Positions 59,658 to 64,000 of a stretch of 64,000 nucleotides of DNA are shown one piece after another. Every line of letters begins with the position of its first letter. Position 1 is the stretch's first letter. Under the pieces are notes generated by a model. That model was not told the origin of the DNA. It ran no database searches and was given only the letters and a program-made list of their open reading frames with translations. This DNA comes from Arthrobacter sp. 24S4-2 (GTDB lineage: Bacteria > Actinomycetota > Actinomycetes > Actinomycetales > Micrococcaceae). The stretch spans positions 4,340,001-4,404,000 of the forward strand of contig NZ_CP040018.1 in NCBI RefSeq assembly GCF_005280255.1, in the 5' to 3' direction. The position numbers were made by a program, and so were the translations under genes.

Positions 59658-60419
59658 TTAGCTGGCTTGGGGAACCCATCCCAGGTCAGCAGACATCTCA
59701 TGAGCTGCCGCAAGGATAATGTCAGTGGCTTTGCGGCGCGCCTCTTCATCAGCCATGCGCTGGGATGGGGCCGCCAAAGTGATGGATGCGACCACCTCTT
59801 CCGTAGAGGAGCGGATGGGTGCCGCGACGGCCCAGACGTTTTCATCCAACTCGGATTCGCACACGTCATATCCCGCTTCCCGGACACCTGCCAAGTGATC
59901 CAGCACCGCGTTGACGGTGTGGGGCGTTTCGGGTGTGTAGGCGGTCAGCTGGGCGTCTGCAAGCAGTTTTCTGACCTTCTCGGCAGGCTGCCATGCCAGC
60001 AGCGCCCGGGCTGCCGCTGCTGCATGCAAAGGCATTGTCTGCCCCACGCGGACGAACAGCCGCAGCGGAAACGACGACTCGGACAGAGCCAGACACACGA
60101 CCTTGTCGCCGGCAAACTCAGACAGGAAGACTGTTTCACCTGACCGCCGGCTGGCCTCCGCCACGGCCTGGTGTGCGGTGACGAGCGGTGACTCCCGGGG
60201 AAAGTCGGCCTGCGCCAACTCCCGTGCGGCCGGGCCAAGGAAATACCGCCGGTTGGAGCTTGAGCGAGTGATGAACCGCTCCTCTTCCAGGACGGCAGCG
60301 GTCCTGTGTGCACTCGCAACGGGAAGCTGCAGCCGCTCGCTGATCTCGCCGAGTGTGAGCCCCTTAGGGGATCTGGCCAACAGCTTCAACACGCTTAGTG
60401 CCCTAACCACAACCTGCAT
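59658..60419 (-). CDS. IclR-family transcriptional regulator
   Basis: A 253-residue regulator from ATG 60419, preceded by GAGGTC. The winged HTH is SVLKLLARSPKGLTLGEISE and RLQLPVASAHRTAAVLEEER. The effector domain has VGQTMPLHAAAAARALLAWQ and DENVWAVAAPIRSSTEEVVA. It is the only regulator near the orotate operon and is its probable controller. The following gap, 60420-61013, holds no supported gene. Confidence 0.88.
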   Translation of the reverse strand: MQVVVRALSVLKLLARSPKGLTLGEISERLQLPVASAHRTAAVLEEERFITRSSSNRRYFLGPAARELAQADFPRESPLVTAHQAVAEASRRSGETVFLSEFAGDKVVCLALSESSFPLRLFVRVGQTMPLHAAAAARALLAWQPAEKVRKLLADAQLTAYTPETPHTVNAVLDHLAGVREAGYDVCESELDENVWAVAAPIRSSTEEVVASITLAAPSQRMADEEARRKATDIILAAAHEMSADLGWVPQAS

Positions 60420-61013
60420 TTTTGACCTCGTGATTCGTCAGGCGGAAATAACTGTTTCATATTAAGCCAGAATTCTGACCAATCCTATCCGCGGGGCGAG
60501 CATTTCATCTCGCAAGCGGCGCAGCAGTAGGACTACTGGCCGATCTTGAATTTCTGGAAGGGAGTGCCAGGTGGAGGCGCTGTACGGTTCCGGTCGTCGG
60601 GCCTGGGCTGGCAATCCGTGCCATTTGCCCACAGCGGTCTGACTGCGAAGCGGCTCCTGCACAGTGAGACCGCCCCCAGTACAGAACCGGCGACGGCCAA
60701 CCGGCAGACATGGCGGAAGTAACGGGCAGGCCCAGAAAAGCGTTTCGCCTAGCCTTCTAGGCAATATCGGAAACGTTACAACTACGCCACCCCGAATGAG
60801 AGACTAAAGACCCTCGCTGTTGCGATGACCGCTTGAACCTGCCGTCGGATATTTGACGAATCCACAAGCGACCCCAACAGGATCGGTCAGGGATTAAGAG
60901 CCGCCACGCCGACCTAACTAAGTACTACTAGGGGTTGCAGACTCACAAAACCCGCAACGAAATCTAGACAACGAAACAGGCCGGGATTCATGGATTTTGT
61001 TAGATTGGCAGGC

Positions 61014-61349
61014 ATGGGACACAAAATCGGGTACGCCCGGGTCAGCACCACCGACCAGGACCCGCAGCTGCAGCTCGATGCACTCAACGCCGAAGGCTGC
61101 CTGAAGATCTACAAAGACACAGCGACCGGCACCAAAGCTGACCGGCCACAGTGGGCACTGTGTCTGGATGACTTGCGCCCCGGCGACACCCTGGTTGTCT
61201 GGAAAATCGACAGACTCGGACGAAACCTGCGCAACCTCATCGACATCGTCACCACCCTCGACGAACGCGGCATCGGCGTCCAATCACTGACCAACGGGAT
61301 CGTGGACACCACTACCGCACACGGCAAACTCGTCTTCGGCATGTTCGCC
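61014..61349 (+). pseudogene. Serine recombinase (resolvase/invertase), N-terminal piece
   Basis: From ATG 61014 it reads GHKIGYARVSTTDQDPQLQL with the catalytic Ser in RVST, then DTLVVWKIDRLGRNLRNLID and GKLVFGMFA. IS3 copy 2 cuts it after GMFA. Joined over one GCC repeat with 62650-62895, the frame reads GMFALMAEYEAALIRER without shift, so the split is the only lesion. Confidence 0.9.
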
Positions 61350-61393
61350 TGAGCTGCTGCGGGGATTTCGGACAGCGGAATTAGTGGATTCTT

Positions 61394-62287
61394 CTACGCT
61401 GCCAAGGCTGGCTGTTGATAACCATAGTGGACTTCGTTGGGCCGCCGGTAACCGAGCGCGGAGTGACGGCGCCGGCTGTTGTAAAACCCCTCGATGTAGC
61501 GAATGACGTCGCTCCGGGCTTGTGATTTTGTCGCATAAACGGTCCGGTACACACGCTCGTTTTTCAGGGCTGAGAAGAACGATTCGGCCATGCTGTTGTC
61601 CCAGCACACGCCGGTGCGTCCCATCGAGGAGCGCATACCGAGGCTGGCCACCAGGGCCCTGAACTCGGTCGAGGTGTAGACGCTGCCCCGGTCGGAGTGC
61701 CAGATCGCGTCAGGCTCGATCCGGGTTGTGGCGGCGGCGTTCTTGAGCGCGTCGGCGACGAGCTCGGTGCGCATGTGATCGGCGATGGACCAGCCGACGA
61801 CTTTCTTTGAGTAGCAGTCGATGACGGTGGCGAGGTAGACGAATCCTTGCCAGGTGTGGATGTAGGTGATGTCGCCGACGAACTTCACCCCGGGGCGGTC
61901 GGCGGTGAAGTCCCGCTTGACGAGATCGGGCATGCCCGCGGCAGCCTCAGCATCAGCCTCGGTGGTGATGCGGAACGGCCGTGGCTGACAGGCCACCAGG
62001 CCCTGGCAGCGCATGATCTGCCGCACCAGCTCGGGTGAGCACTCGGTCTGTTCCGCGGCGAGGTCGGCATGGATGCGCCGGTAGCCGTAGGTGCCCTCGG
62101 ACTCCTCGAAGAAGTGCTGGATCCGCGCGGTCAGGCCCTGGCGGCGGGCCGCGGTGGCCGATTGCGGGCGTGTGGCCCAGTGATAGAAACCGGACGTCGA
62201 GACGGCCAACCAGCGGCACATTTTCACGACCGAATTGAGATTGGCGGGCTGAGCTTTTTGGGAATCGATGAATTCGTACTTGCTCAC
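61394..62287 (-). CDS. IS3 transposase OrfB, copy 2
   Basis: A 297-residue DDE integrase protein. It starts SKYEFIDSQKAQPANLNSVV, has HTH_21 (TYGYRRIHADLAAE), and the triad in KFVGDITYIHTWQG, IWHSDRGSVYTSTEF and CWDNSMAESFFSALKNER. The ending RRRHSALGYRRPNEVHY is typical. It abuts orfA. Confidence 0.92.
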   Translation of the reverse strand: MSKYEFIDSQKAQPANLNSVVKMCRWLAVSTSGFYHWATRPQSATAARRQGLTARIQHFFEESEGTYGYRRIHADLAAEQTECSPELVRQIMRCQGLVACQPRPFRITTEADAEAAAGMPDLVKRDFTADRPGVKFVGDITYIHTWQGFVYLATVIDCYSKKVVGWSIADHMRTELVADALKNAAATTRIEPDAIWHSDRGSVYTSTEFRALVASLGMRSSMGRTGVCWDNSMAESFFSALKNERVYRTVYATKSQARSDVIRYIEGFYNSRRRHSALGYRRPNEVHYGYQQPALAA

Positions 62288-62577
62288 TACCGCTGCTCCC
62301 GCGCGAAGTAAGCGCTGGCTTTTTTCAGGAAGGCAGTCTCCGCCCGCAGCTCTTGAACTTCACGCTCGAGCTCCTTCAGCCGGGCCCGTTCCGACACCGT
62401 CAGATCCACCTCCGTGCCGCCGTTGGCCGCCCGGTACTTGACCAGCCAGTTGCGGAGCGTTTCGGGGCCGACACCGTACGCGGTGGCCACGTCCTTGATC
62501 GGCTTGGACGTGTTGATCACCTCGCGGCACAGCTCGTCCTTGAACTCCTGGGTAAATCGCTTGCGTGATGCGGTCAT
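62287..62577 (-). CDS. IS3 transposase OrfA, copy 2
   Basis: A 96-residue HTH_Tnp_1 protein: RKRFTQEFKDELCREVINTS, PIKDVATAYGVGPETLRNWL, then a coiled coil (ARLKELEREVQELRAETAFL) and KKASAYFAREQR. Confidence 0.9.
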   Translation of the reverse strand: MTASRKRFTQEFKDELCREVINTSKPIKDVATAYGVGPETLRNWLVKYRAANGGTEVDLTVSERARLKELEREVQELRAETAFLKKASAYFAREQR

Positions 62578-62649
62578 GCTGATCTCTACTTTCGGTAGAC
62601 CCCCATTTTAGGAGGGCCCGCTGTCCGAGATCTCTGTGGCAGCTCAGCC

Positions 62650-62895
62650 CTCATGGCCGAATACGAAGCCGCCCTCATCCGCGAACGCACCCAGGCCGGA
62701 CTCATCGCAGCCCGGACCAGAGGACGCAAAGGCGGACGCAAACCCAAAATGACCCCAGAGCTCATCAACAAAGCCCAGCGCATGTACGACGCCCGACAAT
62801 TCACCATGGCCGAAATCGCAGCCTCCTGCGCCGTCACCCCCATGACCATCTATCGCAACATCCAAACCACCAAACCCATACCGGAACATCCTTAG
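62650..62895 (+). pseudogene. Serine recombinase, C-terminal piece
   Basis: It continues MAEYEAALIRERTQAGLIAA, GRKGGRKPKMTPELINKAQR and an HTH (TMAEIAASCAVTPMTIYRNI), the C-terminal DNA-binding part of a Tn3/Hin-type recombinase. The start is in the IS3-split gene at 61014. The total would be about 194 residues, the normal size. Confidence 0.88.
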
Positions 62896-63062
62896 CGCCA
62901 ACGGCTGTACGGAAACTACAACCCCCAAACCGGCAAGCCAACGGCCAGACCGGAGGGCTTTGGCCACAACCAGCTCCGACACATCAGCGAACTCTAACCG
63001 CGGGCGCCTCCACGAGGGCTTACCCGCGCGCGGGACCAGGGGATACAGGTCCTATCCTTGGA

Positions 63063-63114
63063 ATAGTGGCCACCGTACCGACTGATTGAGCATCCGCCGG
63101 CACGGTGGCCATTA
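63063..63114. repeat. Long inverted repeat downstream of the recombinase
   Basis: ATAGTGGCCACCGT and ACGGTGGCCATTAT pair over 14 bp with one mismatch around a 24-nt spacer. It could be a terminator (no T-run follows) or a recombination/binding site for the serine recombinase. The surrounding 62896-63257 has no gene. Confidence 0.45.
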
Positions 63115-63257
63115 TCTCAAGGCAGAACGTACACGCAGGCCGGGTTCCCAGGGAACAGCTGCCGTGATCGCGTGTAGGCGGTTATTGCTTCGCTGCCACC
63201 AGATCACAGGCCTACCCCGGATGTTGAAGTGTATGACACGCTGCTGAACCGGTCCGT

Positions 63258-63596
63258 TCAGTAGTCGCGGAGGTCTTCAGGTTCGGTGGCCATGAGGGAT
63301 TCTAGGAGCTGATGGAGCTTTTCGGCCTGTTCCATCAGCTCAAAAGCCGCGCTTTCGAGGTCTTCTACGTCTTCGTAGAGCTTGACGAGGTCTTCCTTGG
63401 AACCATTCGGATAAGCCTCCATCGCTAGTTGATGCAGGTCAAGGAGCTCACCGCGCATCGGCGGCCTGGCGATACCCATGTCGTTCAGGTGCGTGCGCAT
63501 CTCATCGAAGACATCAACCGCGGCAAGCAGATCACGGGTCTCAAATTCGCGCTCGACCTCGACGTCGTTCTCCTCATCCTCAAACAGATCCTTCAC
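63258..63596 (-). CDS. Small acidic coiled-coil protein
   Basis: A 112-residue, strongly acidic protein (FEDEENDVEVEREFETRDLL) with long helices (DLVKLYEDVEDLESAAFELM, EQAEKLHQLLESLMATEPED). No family is recognised. Such proteins occur near conjugative-element genes, but nothing here shows the role. Confidence 0.55.
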   Translation of the reverse strand: MKDLFEDEENDVEVEREFETRDLLAAVDVFDEMRTHLNDMGIARPPMRGELLDLHQLAMEAYPNGSKEDLVKLYEDVEDLESAAFELMEQAEKLHQLLESLMATEPEDLRDY

Positions 63597-63634
63597 GCCG
63601 GCGACTCTACGTTCCCGGAGCCGGCCCCCGGCCC

Positions 63635-64000
63635 CATTTAGATTGCCCCTGGGGACACGCTCAGGAGTACTGGGCCCTGTACGAATTCACCGACTCCTAC
63701 AAGCGCCCGTTCGCGCTGCTGCATGTGCCTTCCACCAGCCACTACACCGTGATTTTCTCCACCGAACCCGACGGTGCGTCCCTGGTGGACCCGGAGCAGG
63801 TCGATGCGTGGGTGGCGAACTGGGGCGGCTGGCTCGCCGGCCTCGGCGATGAGGCCGGCCTGGACGCCGCCGCCGTAACGGTCGAGACCGCACCGGATTC
63901 CGGCTACCGGCTCCGCAATGAGGTCATGATGAACATTGATCCGAACGCCCCGGAGTTTGCCCGGAACGTGCTCAGCGAGGTCGTCGACACGTACCCGGAA
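63635..64000 (+). pseudogene. SCO6880-like conjugation protein, 5'-truncated and cut by window end
   Basis: The frame reads CPWGHAQEYWALYEFTDSYK, HVPSTSHYTVIFSTEPDGAS, DAWVANWGGWLAGLGDEAGL and then VTVETAPDSGYRLRNEVMMN. This follows the middle of SCO6880-family proteins of actinobacterial integrative conjugative elements, where an ...WVAxWGxWLAxLG... segment is typical. The first 90 or so residues and any start are missing, so the gene was already broken on the left. It continues past base 64000. Confidence 0.7.

Larger units (their letters stand above)
61350..62646 (-). mobile_element. IS3-family element, copy 2 (complete)
   Basis: Imperfect inverted repeats begin TGAGCTGC at both ends and share GATTTCGGACAGCG/GATCTCGGACAGCG. 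A 3-bp repeat GCC flanks it (61347-61349 and 62647-62649). It is 1297 bp and carries orfA and orfB on the minus strand. It belongs to a different IS3 subgroup from the copy at 3438. Confidence 0.9.

Noticed and set aside
1..64000. tRNA and rRNA genes, phage tail or capsid genes, replication origin
   Set aside because: No clover-leaf, rRNA core sequence, phage structural motif or DnaA-box cluster was recognised by eye; a covariance-model scan would be needed to exclude a tRNA.

Overview
The window looks like a high-GC actinobacterium of the Arthrobacter/Pseudarthrobacter type (Micrococcaceae). The signs are a paaABCDE operon with a TetR-type operator, an LAxTG (class E sortase) surface protein, an SCO6880-like conjugation gene, a DUF4012 protein in an exopolysaccharide (EPS) cluster, and frequent GTG starts with ATGA overlaps. 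This is an inference from gene content; there is no rRNA or tRNA to confirm it.

Region 1 (2-16186) starts with the 3' end of an NAD-dependent epimerase gene and then holds a deep nest of mobile elements. A decayed IS30 copy carries an intact IS21 (732-3304, TSD GTAG), an intact IS3 (3438-4691, TSD AAT) and a second IS21 (about 4785-16054). That second IS21 carries a remnant of a third IS21 in its istA (12796-13588, TSD GGCAGC) and an ISL3 in its istA (13989-15475, TSD ACATTCCG). Its istB carries a recombinase-in-trio (RIT) element (about 4925-11949). The ritB gene of that RIT is split by a second RIT (6235-9855) with terminal repeats of about 130 bp.

Region 2 (16343-29185) is an EPS/cell-envelope locus. 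Wzy- and Wzx-like membrane proteins, an acetyltransferase and two glycosyltransferases lie on the minus strand. A polyprenyl-phosphate sugar transferase, UDP-glucose dehydrogenase, a DUF4012 protein, an LAxTG surface protein and a VanZ protein lie on the plus strand, followed by galU on the minus strand. Two of these genes carry single-base homopolymer frameshifts.

Region 3 (29328-40895) is ordinary chromosome: paaABCDE plus an enoyl-CoA hydratase/isomerase for phenylacetate, two sigma/anti-sigma-like pairs, an XRE-MmyB regulator divergent from a Bcr/CflA efflux pump, and a methionine aminopeptidase divergent from a small XRE regulator.

Region 4 (41338-49060) is accessory: IS1182, RidA and a D-threonine aldolase/D-serine dehydratase-like enzyme, an FtsX-like fragment, a frameshifted IS30, a Phd-like antitoxin with a probable toxin, and a truncated P-loop kinase.

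Region 5 (49674-60419) is the most interesting metabolic unit. An eight-gene, tightly overlapping minus-strand operon encodes dihydroorotate dehydrogenase, an MFS transporter, two degenerate phosphoribosyltransferase-like proteins, an N-carbamoyl amidohydrolase, PyrK, dihydroorotase and aspartate ammonia-lyase. Read as a pathway it takes orotate to dihydroorotate, N-carbamoyl-aspartate, aspartate and fumarate, which is a complete reductive orotate-degradation route. A decayed malic enzyme and an IclR regulator flank it.

Region 6 (61014-64000) holds a serine recombinase split by an IS3 (TSD GCC), a small acidic protein, and a 5'-truncated SCO6880-like conjugation gene, which suggest the edge of a decayed conjugative element.
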